A stretch of DNA of 64,000 nucleotides from Synechococcus sp. CC9902 (lineage in GTDB: Bacteria > Cyanobacteriota > Cyanobacteriia > PCC-6307 > Cyanobiaceae). Under the pieces are notes generated by a model. It was not told the origin of the DNA. It saw nothing but the letters and a program-made list of their open reading frames with translations, and did not search any database. The stretch is taken from NCBI RefSeq assembly GCF_000012505.1, contig NC_007513.1:806001-870000 (forward strand). Direction: 5' to 3'. Below, in pieces: positions 1 to 8,509 of the stretch. A program made the position numbers and the translations under genes. How positions within the stretch are numbered: the first letter of the stretch is position 1; each line of letters starts with the position of its first letter.

Positions 1-1
1 T

Positions 2-214
2 GTCCGTGAAGCAGCCATGGCTGATCCTGCCAACTTCGATCCCCGCCACTTCAATAAGCCAGCGCGGAAGTACATGAAGCAGGTTTGCTTGGATCGTTAT
101 CAGCAGTTCTGGGCTGCCGGTAACGCCAGCAAGATCAAGCAAAGCGACATCAACTACTACGCCGGCTTGTATGCCAAGGGTGCGCTTGACCCTAAAACTG
201 CTGTTGCTGCCTGA
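2..214 (+). CDS. fbaA: Fructose-bisphosphate aldolase class II, C-terminal end (partial)
   Basis: The last 70 codons of a gene that begins before the window. The frame is open from base 2, so the internal Met at 17 is not the start. The residues match the C-terminal helices of cyanobacterial class II aldolase, including YMKQVCLDRYQQF and AGNASKIK followed by a LDPK tail. The enzyme is a metal-dependent aldolase that interconverts fructose 1,6-bisphosphate with two triose phosphates, and also makes sedoheptulose bisphosphate, in the Calvin cycle and glycolysis. The catalytic metal-binding part lies outside the window. A strong terminator follows 25 bases after the stop. Confidence 0.85.
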   Translation, partial: VREAAMADPANFDPRHFNKPARKYMKQVCLDRYQQFWAAGNASKIKQSDINYYAGLYAKGALDPKTAVAA

Positions 215-238
215 TCAGCGCCCAGAGATGTATCACTT

Positions 239-261
239 GGGGCCCTTTGGGCCCCTTTTTT
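239..261 (+). terminator. Rho-independent terminator of the aldolase gene
   Basis: A perfect 7-bp GC stem (ggggccc / gggcccc) with a ttt loop, followed directly by six T residues on the plus strand. It lies between the aldolase stop and the end of the convergent gamma-glutamyltransferase gene. There is no T tract on the minus strand, so it acts one way. Confidence 0.9.
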
Positions 262-313
262 GTGGTGTTTTTGAGGCACCACATGTTCCAGTGGCCAACC
301 CATCGTTTCCGCT

Positions 314-2077
314 TTAAGGCAGGGCCATCGCGGCGCCCTCCCGCCGTGGATCAGCGACCCCATGCCAACGCCCGTGGATCCGCTGAATTAAGGCAATGCC
401 GCTGTTCAGCGGTTGGGATTTGATCTCCTGCTCTCCCCTACTGAGCTCTGTCAGCGCGAACGGCCAGGGTATGGGTGAATCGCGTTCAGCCACCAGCCGG
501 TTGTCTCGGATCGAGAGATGGGGCATGGCAACGGACTGTTCAGGGGGGAGTCCCCAAAACAGCGATGCCATCAGCACGCGACTGATGAAGTGGGGAATTG
601 TTCGTCCACCAGGAGATCCCACGGCCAGGACGGGTTGATTGTTTTCAAGCACGATGAGTGGTGCCATGGATGACATCGGGCGTTTCCCAGGGCGGCGACG
701 GTTGGCCACCGGTCGCCCTTGGATGGATGGTCGAAAGGCGAAGTCTGTGAGCTGATTGTTCATCACCATTCCGGCGACCACATGGCGACTGCCAAACACC
801 GTTTCCACTGATCCTGTGTAGACAGCCAGGTTTCCGTGCCGATCGACGATGGAAAGATGCGTCGTGCCTTGCTCAACGCCAGCACTTGTCCTGGCAAAGG
901 GGTAATGGCTTCGCCCCGGTGGTAACCCAGGGCCTGGAATGGATGCCGGTTGATCCAGCAGCGCCGTGGCTCGCCCTCGGAGATATCGCGGCGTTAGCAG
1001 TCCCTTCGTGGGAACAGGCCAGTCACTCGGGTCGTTGACCCAGTAGTAGCGATCAGCATCGGCCCACTGGAGGGCGGTGGCAAACCGTTGCCATGTTTGC
1101 GGGCGCTTTGGGTTGGACATGGGGCCAGTGGCCTCCAACAACGCCAGCGTTTGAAGAATCGCTAGCCCACCACCACTTGGTGGTGGCACGGTGCAGAGCT
1201 GCCAGCGCTGGATGGGGTGGCAGACGGGATGCCGTCGAATGACGGTGTAGTTCTTGAGATCCGCTGCCGCCCATCCCTGAAACGCCCGTTCTTGCGAGCC
1301 AAGTTCGGCTATCCCCTTGAGGATTCGAGCCGCTAACGCCCCGTCGTAAAACGAGGATCCACCATCCCGTGCAATCTGTTCAAGTGTGTCCCCAAGTGCT
1401 GGATTTCGAAACACCTGATTCAGCCTTGGCAGTTCACCACCAGGTCGATAGAGCTGATCAAATTCGGTGCTATGCCGGGTACCAATCCTTTGGGCCAGCC
1501 TGATCGAGCGCAATAGCCTCGGGGTGGTCCGAAATCCTTTTCGGGCCAGGGTGATCGCCGGTTGAAACGTGGTTGTCCATGGCAGGCGACCCCAGCGCTG
1601 ATGGGCATCCCAAAGCAGAGCCACGGTTCCTGGGATCCCGATGGCGCGAAGTTGGCTGGTGGCCTCTCGCCAGGGGAGCGGCTGTCCGTCGGGTTTCAGT
1701 AGATCGTTTGGTCGGCTCGCGCTTGGGGCCTGTTCGCGACCATCGAGCACATCCAACTGACGTTGCTGAGCGTTCCAATGCAGCAGAAACCCACCGCCTC
1801 CAAGGCCAGAGCTTTGTGGTTCCACCACGGCCAACACGCTTTGCGCTGCCACAAGGGCATCCACCGCATCCCCTCCTTGCATCAACATCGTGTGGGCCGC
1901 AGCCGTTGCGAGTGGATGGGCAGTCACCACAACGGCCGAACCTGCGGCTGAAGAGATTATTCGCTGGTTGCTTTCGGCACCCTCGGGGTCATCGCGACTG
2001 ACGGGCGCAGCCCCTGCGACGTCAGCGCCTACGAACGCAACGCAAGTCACTAGCGGTAGAACAAAGGTGCGAATCAA
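314..2077 (-). CDS. ggt: Gamma-glutamyltransferase
   Basis: 587 residues, the usual length of the self-processing N-terminal-nucleophile hydrolases that transfer or hydrolyse the gamma-glutamyl group of glutathione. An N-terminal hydrophobic signal segment (about residues 4-24) predicts export to the periplasm. Visible family features are a glycine-rich LGGGGF stretch near residue 92, the cleavage and catalytic motif GTTHLSIVD with the nucleophile Thr near residue 405, the MNNQLTDF segment that follows it, and the substrate-binding RPMSSMAP segment. The start overlaps the stop of the upstream LD-carboxypeptidase by 4 bp, so the two are probably cotranscribed; both act on gamma-glutamyl or D-amino-acid peptides outside the cytoplasm. 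Confidence 0.93.
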   Translation of the reverse strand: MIRTFVLPLVTCVAFVGADVAGAAPVSRDDPEGAESNQRIISSAAGSAVVVTAHPLATAAAHTMLMQGGDAVDALVAAQSVLAVVEPQSSGLGGGGFLLHWNAQQRQLDVLDGREQAPSASRPNDLLKPDGQPLPWREATSQLRAIGIPGTVALLWDAHQRWGRLPWTTTFQPAITLARKGFRTTPRLLRSIRLAQRIGTRHSTEFDQLYRPGGELPRLNQVFRNPALGDTLEQIARDGGSSFYDGALAARILKGIAELGSQERAFQGWAAADLKNYTVIRRHPVCHPIQRWQLCTVPPPSGGGLAILQTLALLEATGPMSNPKRPQTWQRFATALQWADADRYYWVNDPSDWPVPTKGLLTPRYLRGRATALLDQPASIPGPGLPPGRSHYPFARTSAGVEQGTTHLSIVDRHGNLAVYTGSVETVFGSRHVVAGMVMNNQLTDFAFRPSIQGRPVANRRRPGKRPMSSMAPLIVLENNQPVLAVGSPGGRTIPHFISRVLMASLFWGLPPEQSVAMPHLSIRDNRLVAERDSPIPWPFALTELSRGEQEIKSQPLNSGIALIQRIHGRWHGVADPRREGAAMALP

Positions 2078-3039
2078 GGGAGGAGCGCAAGCCTCCCGCG
2101 TCGACCATCCAGGCGTGCCCGTTGCCCCAACGGCAGGGCCTGGTTGGGGAGGCCATGGCCGATGGGTAAGTTCACCACCAGGGGAACACCAAGGCCCCCG
2201 AGGCGGTTTTCGAGAATCTCCTCCATGCTGAAATCACCCGGCTGGATGTCGTCTTCCATCCAGCTGAATCGACCACAAGCCACTCCGGCCACCTTGTCCA
2301 AAAGCCCGGCGCTTCTCCATTGGGTCAACATCCGGTCCACCCGGTAGGGGGCTTCTCCAACGTCTTCAAGAACCAAAATCGTTCCGTCGAGATGGGGCAT
2401 CCATGGGGTGCCGATGAGATGGGTTCCCACCGTGAGGTTGGTCACCACGAGAAAACCTTCTCCGATACCTGGAACAATCCCGCGTCCATCAAGGGGCGCG
2501 ACGGGGCGTCCCTTGAGCAGGTCAACGGTTCGTTGCCATTGATCCTCGGTCCCGCTGGTGGAGCCATGAATGGCGCCAGGTAGCCCGGCGGCCCACTGGG
2601 CGAGCAGCAGGGAACAGCTGTCTGAAAAACCCAGGCTCCATTTGGGCCGGCGGGGGAATTCAAAGCCAGCCTCCAAGACGCGAGCACTGCCCCACCCTCC
2701 ACCGAGGGAGATCACGGCATCAATGCTGGGATCCGCCCAAGCCCTCGTGAGCTCGACAGCCCGTTCTTGATCGCGGCCTGAAAAATATCGCCACTGCTCG
2801 GTCACGGATGGCGGAATCTCCAGGGTCCAATCTTCGGCGGCGCAGCGGTCGATCAGGGCATCAAATGCTGTATCTGGCTCGATCCAAGTACCGGGATTGA
2901 TGGCGCGTAAGCGGGCTCCCTTGCGGAGGGGGGGTAAGTGAGGTGTTGATCCTCTTGTTGAAGCAGTGGCTTTCCCGCTAAGCAGCGCACCCAGCGTAGT
3001 GGTCGCTCCTGAGATCAGCAGCGAACGGCGCTGGATCAT
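2074..3039 (-). CDS. Peptidase S66 family LD-carboxypeptidase
   Basis: 321 residues. The N-terminus carries a twin-arginine-like QRRSLLISG motif and a hydrophobic stretch, suggesting Tat export. Family S66 enzymes remove the terminal D-Ala from murein tetrapeptides during peptidoglycan recycling. The Ser nucleophile sits in GFSDSCSLL, the Glu of the Ser-Glu-His triad in LVLEDVGE, and the His in LPIGHG near the C-terminus. Its ATG shares a base with the stop of purQ (TGATG) and its stop overlaps the start of ggt. It could also be a microcin-C7-immunity-like (MccF) member of the same family. Confidence 0.88.
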   Translation of the reverse strand: MIQRRSLLISGATTTLGALLSGKATASTRGSTPHLPPLRKGARLRAINPGTWIEPDTAFDALIDRCAAEDWTLEIPPSVTEQWRYFSGRDQERAVELTRAWADPSIDAVISLGGGWGSARVLEAGFEFPRRPKWSLGFSDSCSLLLAQWAAGLPGAIHGSTSGTEDQWQRTVDLLKGRPVAPLDGRGIVPGIGEGFLVVTNLTVGTHLIGTPWMPHLDGTILVLEDVGEAPYRVDRMLTQWRSAGLLDKVAGVACGRFSWMEDDIQPGDFSMEEILENRLGGLGVPLVVNLPIGHGLPNQALPLGQRARLDGRRGRLALLP

Positions 3040-3692
3040 CAGTTCAGCAGTGCTTTCAGCATGCTGCGACCGTCGGTGCCACCGGTGGCTGGATCACAGG
3101 CGCGCTCTGGATGGGGCATTAATCCAAGAACATTGCCCGACGGATTGGTGATTCCAGCAATGTCATCTACTGAACCATTGGGGTTTGAGCCGTAGCGAAG
3201 CGCAATGCAGTCCTGATCTTGAAGTTGTTTCAAGGTGTCGTTGCTGCATTGATAACGACCTTCTCCATGGGCGATGGGCAGCACCAGCGATGCGGCGTTG
3301 CCGTAGGCCTTCAGCCAGTCGGTGCGGGTGCTTGAAACGTGGAGTGGTGCGTCCTCGCAAATGAAGTGCAGGTTTTGATTGCGTGTGAGGGCTCCAGGGA
3401 GCAATCCCAATTCCGTCAGCACTTGGAAGCCGTTGCAGATGCCCAGAACTCGTCCGCCCTTCGAAGCGAAGTCCATCAGCGACTGGAGCACCGGTGCAAA
3501 TCGTGCGATGGCTCCACAACGCAAATAATCGCCGTAACTGAAGCCCCCTGGAAGCACGACGGCATCCAGCCCACTCAGATCGGTTTCTTCGTGCCATAAC
3601 CGTCGTGTGGGCAGGTTGAGGCATCCCTCGGTTGCCCATTGCACATCCCGGTCGCAGTTGGAACCAGGAAAAACAACAACCCCGATCGTCAT
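3039..3692 (-). CDS. purQ: Phosphoribosylformylglycinamidine synthase subunit PurQ
   Basis: 217 residues, a complete class I glutamine amidotransferase. It supplies ammonia from glutamine to PurL for conversion of FGAR to FGAM, step four of purine synthesis. The nucleophile Cys is in GICNGFQ (about Cys86) and the other two triad residues are in MPHPERA near the C-terminus; the N-terminal FPGSNCDRD is also typical. It forms the PurLQS complex with the adjacent purS product; purL is not in the window. Its start overlaps the purS stop by 4 bp. Confidence 0.97.
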
Positions 3693-3943
3693 GAATCCTG
3701 GAGCTCTAGGGACCAGTCCTCGATGACTGGGTTAGCGAGAAGCCGATCGCTCAGAAGTTCAAGCCGACGACGGGCTTCTTCTTCGTTCGGGGCCTCAATT
3801 TCTAACTCAACGGCTTTGCCGATGCGCAGTTTGCTAATCCCATCCACACCCAGACGGATGGCGGCACCTTTTGCGGCTTCTCCAGCAGGATCCAGCACAG
3901 AGGGGCGCAGGTGGACCAGAACGCGGGCTTGATAACGCGGCAC
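3689..3943 (-). CDS. purS: Phosphoribosylformylglycinamidine synthase subunit PurS
   Basis: 84 residues from a GTG at 3943, the normal PurS length. PurS is a small subunit that couples PurQ ammonia release to PurL. The N-terminal strand [19 protein letters not shown] and the G(V/I)xxxRxGKxxEL-like segment [15 protein letters not shown] are diagnostic. The open frame continues upstream, but that part has no PurS character, and the GTG gives the conserved N-terminus directly. It overlaps purQ by 4 bp. Confidence 0.92.
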
Positions 3944-4015
3944 GATCACCAGCAGGGCTAGTGGAATCCTGCCAGACACCCATCCTTTTGGTTGTGCTGC
4001 GTCAACACTTGATGG

Positions 4016-4396
4016 GTGGCGGGTGGTAAACCGGTTTCGGCATTCCTGGCCAAGACCGTGTTCACCCTCACCTGTAGAAGTTGTGGGACTCCCGTTGAGA
4101 TCCCTGGACGTTTTGGCTTCAAGTTGAAAGGCAGTGGCATCAACAGCACGCTGTGCAACCGATGCCGTCAACTTCAATTTCGAGAAGCGAGAGCCAATGA
4201 CCTCGCGTCTGTCGACGACAACGATCCAGATAGCCGCTTAGGGCAGTCCACCCCAAGGCGTTTGTTGCCCACTGCAGCTCTTGCTATTGCGTTGTTGTTG
4301 GTGATCGGCAGTGTTTGGCTTGGACGTCGATCAAGCGATCAGGAGCCGCGTCCTCAAGACGCTGCTCCCGCGGTTATTCCATTGCCTTCGAGATAG
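4016..4396 (+). CDS. Small zinc-ribbon-like protein with one membrane segment
   Basis: 126 residues from a GTG start; function unknown. An N-terminal cytoplasmic-type region carries two CxxC pairs (CRSC near residue 20 and CNRC near residue 47), a plausible zinc ribbon. This is followed by a polar linker, a hydrophobic segment (about residues 83-101) and a short polar Pro-rich tail. The last 43 bases overlap the 3' end of the convergent MscS gene. The spaced cysteines and membrane segment argue that it is real, but I do not recognise the family. Confidence 0.55.
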   Translation: MAGGKPVSAFLAKTVFTLTCRSCGTPVEIPGRFGFKLKGSGINSTLCNRCRQLQFREARANDLASVDDNDPDSRLGQSTPRRLLPTAALAIALLLVIGSVWLGRRSSDQEPRPQDAAPAVIPLPSR

Positions 4397-5382
4397 AGCG
4401 TCTGACTCGGGAAGGCAAATTCAATTCCTTGTTCTTCAAATTTGCGCATGATGCTTAGGTTTATCGATTGTTGAATGTCCAAGGCATTGGTGTAATCGCG
4501 GTTGTCGATGTAATAAACAATTTCAAAATTTAAGCTGTAATCGCCAAAGCCTGTGAAATGACAGCGGTTGAAAATTGCATGTGTTGTGTTGTCAACGATG
4601 GTTTGTATTGTTGTTGGTATGGATTGAATCTGATCCGCTGTAGTTTGATAGGTAACGCCGATTGAATAAATCATTCGACGTTGTTGCATGGTGGCAAAAT
4701 TCTCGATATTGGAACTGGTAAGCTTTGAGTTATTGATAACAACAATTTCACCTCTTAAGCTTCGAAGATGTGTGGATCGAACGCCGATTTTTTCAACAGT
4801 TGCCGATACAGAGTCGACCGCAATGAATTGTCCGATCGTAAAGGGTTTGTCGATCAGAATCATTAGGTAAGCAAATAATTCTTGGGCCGGTTCCTTTAGT
4901 GCGAGGCCTAATCCAATGCCGCCAGCACTCAGTAGTCCCCATACAACGGCCAGTTTGACGCCTTGACTTTGAAGAATAATGAGGCTGACGACGACCCAAG
5001 TGAGTGCTCTTAAGAGAGGGAAAAGAGTTTTGATGAGTTGCTCAATGTCGTCTCTGCCGCTGCGTCGTGCAATGCCTTGCAGCAGGCGCATGCCGATCCG
5101 GTTGATCAAACGAATAACAACAACGGCTCCTACGATCGTCAGAATAATTTCGTAGGGCCTGTTGAGCCCCCCTGGGAGCTGAAGCTTGGCTTCCGCCAGA
5201 AGAAGAACCGCAATAATTCCGAACGGAAGGATTAAGCCGCTAATTTCACGTAATAAAAAATCATCGAAATCTGATTGTGTTTTTTTTGCTAATCGGGGGA
5301 GAATTTTTTTAAAGATAAAGGAGATTAAGAGCGTTAATGCAATTCCTCCGGCTATATCAAGAAGGACGTCAGGCACGTGCAT
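4354..5382 (-). CDS. MscS-family small-conductance mechanosensitive channel
   Basis: 342 residues. Several membrane segments precede the pore-lining helix, seen as a Gly/Ala-rich stretch (LLSAGGIGLGLALKEPAQ, about residues 149-166). The beta domain follows (DKPFTIGQFIAV, GVRSTHLRSLRGE, VVINNSKL) and then the alpha/beta cytoplasmic domain. Members release solutes on hypo-osmotic shock, which is relevant in a cell that accumulates glucosylglycerol. The coding sequence is more AT-rich than its purine-gene neighbours. Confidence 0.9.
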   Translation of the reverse strand: MHVPDVLLDIAGGIALTLLISFIFKKILPRLAKKTQSDFDDFLLREISGLILPFGIIAVLLLAEAKLQLPGGLNRPYEIILTIVGAVVVIRLINRIGMRLLQGIARRSGRDDIEQLIKTLFPLLRALTWVVVSLIILQSQGVKLAVVWGLLSAGGIGLGLALKEPAQELFAYLMILIDKPFTIGQFIAVDSVSATVEKIGVRSTHLRSLRGEIVVINNSKLTSSNIENFATMQQRRMIYSIGVTYQTTADQIQSIPTTIQTIVDNTTHAIFNRCHFTGFGDYSLNFEIVYYIDNRDYTNALDIQQSINLSIMRKFEEQGIEFAFPSQTLYLEGNGITAGAAS

Positions 5383-5430
5383 CAGGTTTGACTTCTTTGA
5401 TTGTGCTGCTGATTTGTGTTGTTGGCAAGA

Positions 5431-6057
5431 TTATTCATGAATCAAGATGAGCATTTGATTGTTAGCTGGCATGGAGATGCACTCCATCAGTATCAAGGGG
5501 AGTGTCGTGATTAACGATTTGATCCATTCGATGTCACGCACGCCCCATTTAGGATTACGTTCTCGCAAGCTCGAATCGAAGCTTTCGTTGCTTGGGCTTG
5601 TATGGGCCCCGTTTTGTTTAAAGGGTCCATAGATCATCAGAGGAGCCTTGGGCGGTAGTTGCTCTGCCGCTTGCTGGAGAAGTGCTTCGGTGCAATTTTT
5701 GCTGCTGATATGAAGCAAGTTGATACAAACAATGGCGGACAGACATAGTTGGACATCCTTGGGTAGTGGCCAGGGTTGTTGTGCAACATCGATGTCAAGC
5801 GCTTGGGGCATCGTGCTGGATTGCTCGGTATAACGAATCCATGCGTTGATGCTGTCGCGGTGCTGAGGATCCGGATCACTTGCTTGCCATCTCAGATGGG
5901 AAAATTTCTGTTGAAATGCCACAGCATGTTCACCGCTGCCACTGGCGATTTCCAAAATGGTTCCCCCGTTTGGGAGCCACTGTTGAAGGATTTCTGTAAT
6001 CGGTTCGCGATTTCTTGCTGTGGCAGGGAAGTGCAACCGTTGCCCTAGATCTGCCAT
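5431..6057 (-). CDS. DUF938 family SAM-dependent methyltransferase-like protein
   Basis: 208 residues. The opening FPATARNREPITEIL and the SAM-binding motif I (ILEIASGSGEHAVAF, about residues 34-48) match the DUF938 family of class I methyltransferase-fold proteins. ASDPDPQH after motif I is the usual acidic loop. The substrate is unknown. It is a single-gene unit 48 bp upstream of the MscS start on the same strand. Confidence 0.82.
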   Translation of the reverse strand: MADLGQRLHFPATARNREPITEILQQWLPNGGTILEIASGSGEHAVAFQQKFSHLRWQASDPDPQHRDSINAWIRYTEQSSTMPQALDIDVAQQPWPLPKDVQLCLSAIVCINLLHISSKNCTEALLQQAAEQLPPKAPLMIYGPFKQNGAHTSPSNESFDSSLRERNPKWGVRDIEWIKSLITTLPLILMECISMPANNQMLILIHE

Positions 6058-6150
6058 TCAGGATGCCTCTGCGGTGAAGTCGCTTGACTTAGTCTTCCTT
6101 AGATTCTTAGCTCTCACCGGAGTTCCCCAGAGAATCTCGGATTCTACAAA

Positions 6151-6183
6151 ATCTATCGTTCAATCCTAAATTGGACGATAGAT
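6151..6183. repeat. Inverted repeat in intergenic region 6058-6373
   Basis: 13-bp arms (atctatcgttcaa / ttggacgatagat) with a single mismatch around a 7-base loop. No T tract follows on either strand, so it is not a classical terminator. It lies in the 316-bp space between the divergent methyltransferase and nuclease genes and could be a regulator site or a transcript hairpin. Nothing else is evident in this space. Confidence 0.5.
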
Positions 6184-6373
6184 GATGCACATTCATCCAT
6201 AACATCATGCCATTGATTATTTAGCTTGTTCAAGCCTCACAGTCCTGGTGTGACTGTACTTCTTTCGGATGTAGCGAGAACTTAACTCCCATAAGATGAT
6301 GAGAGCTCATTCTTGAAGGTGTTGCTGTTTGGCCTGTTTCGATTCAGACTCCTTCTCCTGACAGAACAAACAG

Positions 6374-6871
6374 ATGAAATATGTCCTGATTGCTTTGATA
6401 GCCACAATTTTTGGATCCCTTGCGGGCTATAGCCAGCAGAAACCGGTGAAGATCCTGTCGATCACAAATGGTCAGCAGCTTCTAGTCGAAGTGGAACAGC
6501 ATGGTCGCGCTGTTCGTTTGGCTTGCCTTCAGGCTCCTCGATTTCGTCAGGAGCCGTGGGCTGAGTTTGCCCAATCAGTCATAGAGAGCCACGTGAAACG
6601 AGGCGATCAGGCATTCTTCGAGCTTCGATCAAGGGATGTGTACGGGCGCTTAGTTGGTCGCTTGTTTGTGAATGGCAAGGATCTTGGCGCTCAGCTTGTG
6701 CAGCAGGGAAGTGTTATGGCTTGGGATGGGTTTGTGGGGCGCTGTGATGATTTGAATTATTCAGAGCTTGAGACGATGGCGAAGGATGCGGGTCTTGGTC
6801 TATGGTCGGCAACCCCACCACTTGAGCGTCCATGGGATGTGATGGAGGCCGCCGGTGGGGGAGAGCCCTGA
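6374..6871 (+). CDS. Secreted thermonuclease (SNase-like domain)
   Basis: 165 residues. A hydrophobic signal peptide (about residues 1-19) is followed by an SNc-type OB fold: an ILSITNGQQLLVEVEQ strand pair, a VRLACLQAPRFRQE loop, and DVYGRLVGRLFVNGKDL leading to LVQQGSVM. In staphylococcal nuclease the corresponding loop positions carry Arg, Asp and Glu; here RLACLQAPR replaces the usual RLxGIDAPE, so catalytic residues are partly altered. Probably a nuclease-fold exported protein; activity is uncertain. Confidence 0.78.
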   Translation: MKYVLIALIATIFGSLAGYSQQKPVKILSITNGQQLLVEVEQHGRAVRLACLQAPRFRQEPWAEFAQSVIESHVKRGDQAFFELRSRDVYGRLVGRLFVNGKDLGAQLVQQGSVMAWDGFVGRCDDLNYSELETMAKDAGLGLWSATPPLERPWDVMEAAGGGEP

Positions 6872-6961
6872 GTTATCGCCGAGTAGTTCTGTCTTTGGTA
6901 TGCATCAAGACAATCGAACCGAAGCATTTTTGGCTAAATAGAAGTCAAGTGAATTTCAACA

Positions 6962-7183
6962 ATGCCTGACGAAGCTGGAAGTCTTGATTGTCGTGTGGTG
7001 ATTGATGCCAAGCGCTCCCTCGAAGATGTTTTGCGGCTGCTGTCAGATCTTCCCCATACTGACCATATTCGCCGACAGGTATTGGCGGTTTATAACCAGC
7101 TCGAGGGGATGCACGATCTAAAGCGTTCAGCAGGAGCAAAAGTCTCATTCCGGTCAGCCAATTGGAGTTCCGCAATCCGTTAA
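6962..7183 (+). CDS. Small protein of unknown function
   Basis: 73 residues with an ATG start, 90 bp after the nuclease gene on the same strand. It is a soluble, largely helical sequence with a conserved-looking core (KRSLEDVLRLLSDLPHTDH). No recognised domain. The composition is normal for coding sequence, but this is a prediction only. Confidence 0.5.
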   Translation: MPDEAGSLDCRVVIDAKRSLEDVLRLLSDLPHTDHIRRQVLAVYNQLEGMHDLKRSAGAKVSFRSANWSSAIR

Positions 7184-7234
7184 TGGACAACGGGGCTGTG
7201 TATGAGCAGTGTGAGTTGAGTAGTTGTAAGCATA

Positions 7235-7969
7235 TTGATCTGGTTCGTTGCCACTATCTGTGTATTGATCATCGCCTCATGCCACTGGTATGCGGTTGTT
7301 TTAGCGGGCCAATCTGATTCACAGCAGCAACGTTTGGCATCTCTTGGCGGTGGTGCAGGGCTGGCATATGTGTTTGTCCATCTTCTTCCTGAGCTAGCAA
7401 CTGGTGGAAGTGAATTGTCTGAGACGATCGGGATGATTCCCTATGCTCCTTCACACTTGATTGAGGCTATTTTATTTTTGATTGCCCTTTTAGGGGTGTT
7501 AGTAGTCTTTAGTATTGATGTTTTGGCTCAACGCCAAACGTTCTTGTTTTCAATTTCGTCATGGCTCCATCTGAGTAGTTTTGCTGCAATTAATTATCTT
7601 TATGCTTATTCTCTTCCCTCATTAATTGGTACCGGGATTGAATATGGGATTTTATTTACAGTTGCGATAGCAGGCCATGTTTTGCTTGCAGACCGTTTCT
7701 CGGTAATCCACCATCCCAAGCGATTTCGTCACCGCAATCGATGGATTGGTAGTGCTGCATTGGTCTTAGGCTTACTAAATGCATTTTTGTTTCATCCAAT
7801 TTCAGATTTAACTCTGGCTTTCGCTACGGCATTTCTCGGTGGCGGCCTTCTGATGACTGTGTTTCGAGAGGAATTGCCTGCTGCGAATAGCACTCGTCTT
7901 TTATGGTTTCTGTCTGGAAGTGGCGGGATGGCAATACTCTTGATCATTCCAATGTTGAAACATGCTTAA
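7235..7969 (+). CDS. Polytopic membrane protein, ZIP-transporter-like
   Basis: 244 residues from a TTG; an in-frame TGA at 7217 leaves no other start upstream. About seven or eight hydrophobic helices. The first two contain HWYAVVLAG and AYVFVHLLPEL, where a His/Glu pair lies in a helix as in ZIP divalent-metal transporters (HxLPE). A later helix has AGHVLLADRF. The metal-transport role is an inference from topology and this motif, not a firm family match. Confidence 0.6.
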   Translation: MIWFVATICVLIIASCHWYAVVLAGQSDSQQQRLASLGGGAGLAYVFVHLLPELATGGSELSETIGMIPYAPSHLIEAILFLIALLGVLVVFSIDVLAQRQTFLFSISSWLHLSSFAAINYLYAYSLPSLIGTGIEYGILFTVAIAGHVLLADRFSVIHHPKRFRHRNRWIGSAALVLGLLNAFLFHPISDLTLAFATAFLGGGLLMTVFREELPAANSTRLLWFLSGSGGMAILLIIPMLKHA

Positions 7970-8000
7970 GGCCGATATAGTGACGTAGACGCTGACGCCC

Positions 8001-8111
8001 ATGTTTGAAAATGATCAACGCCCACCCTGGCTGAACTGGGTTTTCCTAGCAATTTTTCTTTGGTCGTCCTGGCAGCTCCTTGGTTTTTGGCTGCCGCAGA
8101 TCCAGGGTTGA
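8001..8111 (+). CDS. 36-residue single-span membrane peptide
   Basis: An ATG-started ORF of 36 codons that opens 31 bp after the ZIP-like gene. The peptide is a short polar N-terminus (MFENDQRPPWL), one Trp-rich hydrophobic helix (NWVFLAIFLWSSWQLLGFW) and a LPQIQG tail. The layout is that of the small one-helix proteins common around cyanobacterial membrane complexes, but it matches none of the photosystem subunits I know. Confidence 0.5.
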   Translation: MFENDQRPPWLNWVFLAIFLWSSWQLLGFWLPQIQG

Positions 8112-8127
8112 GCCAACGTCTTAAGAC

Positions 8128-8361
8128 TTAAGCCACTCCAACCAGCCGCACCGTTCCCCAGAGGTCAAAGACGCAGAAAATTAATCCAATAATGATGATG
8201 TCCCACGCTCGATGTCGAATAGCCCATGGGGCGAGAAAAAGTTCAGCGACTCCATGCAGGGCTGTTCCAATCGCAATGTGCTCGAGCACAAGCAATCCAT
8301 GGGCCACCAAAAAAAGGGCGCTCGCCACGCATCGCATCAGCACTTGCCATGACCCGAGCAA
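8128..8361 (-). CDS. Small membrane protein of unknown function
   Basis: 77 residues from the first usable start, a TTG at 8361, with two to three hydrophobic helices around HGLLVLEHIAIGTALHGVAEL and HRAWDIIIIGLIFCVFD. The same frame stays open to 8466 with no ATG, GTG or TTG but with protein-like sequence (ADLELKDQSRLSYCIIDW), so the true N-terminus may be longer and use an unusual initiator. It is convergent with the 36-codon gene. Confidence 0.55.
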   Translation of the reverse strand: MLGSWQVLMRCVASALFLVAHGLLVLEHIAIGTALHGVAELFLAPWAIRHRAWDIIIIGLIFCVFDLWGTVRLVGVA

Positions 8362-8509
8362 CAGTGATGACCAATCAATGATGCAGTAGCTTAAGCGTGA
8401 TTGGTCTTTTAACTCAAGATCTGCTGTGGTCGTCGGTCGTTCGCTGTCGTTCTTGGTTGGTGCGGGTCAGTGCTTTTGAACACAACAATCGTTATTGAAG
8501 GATTGATGC

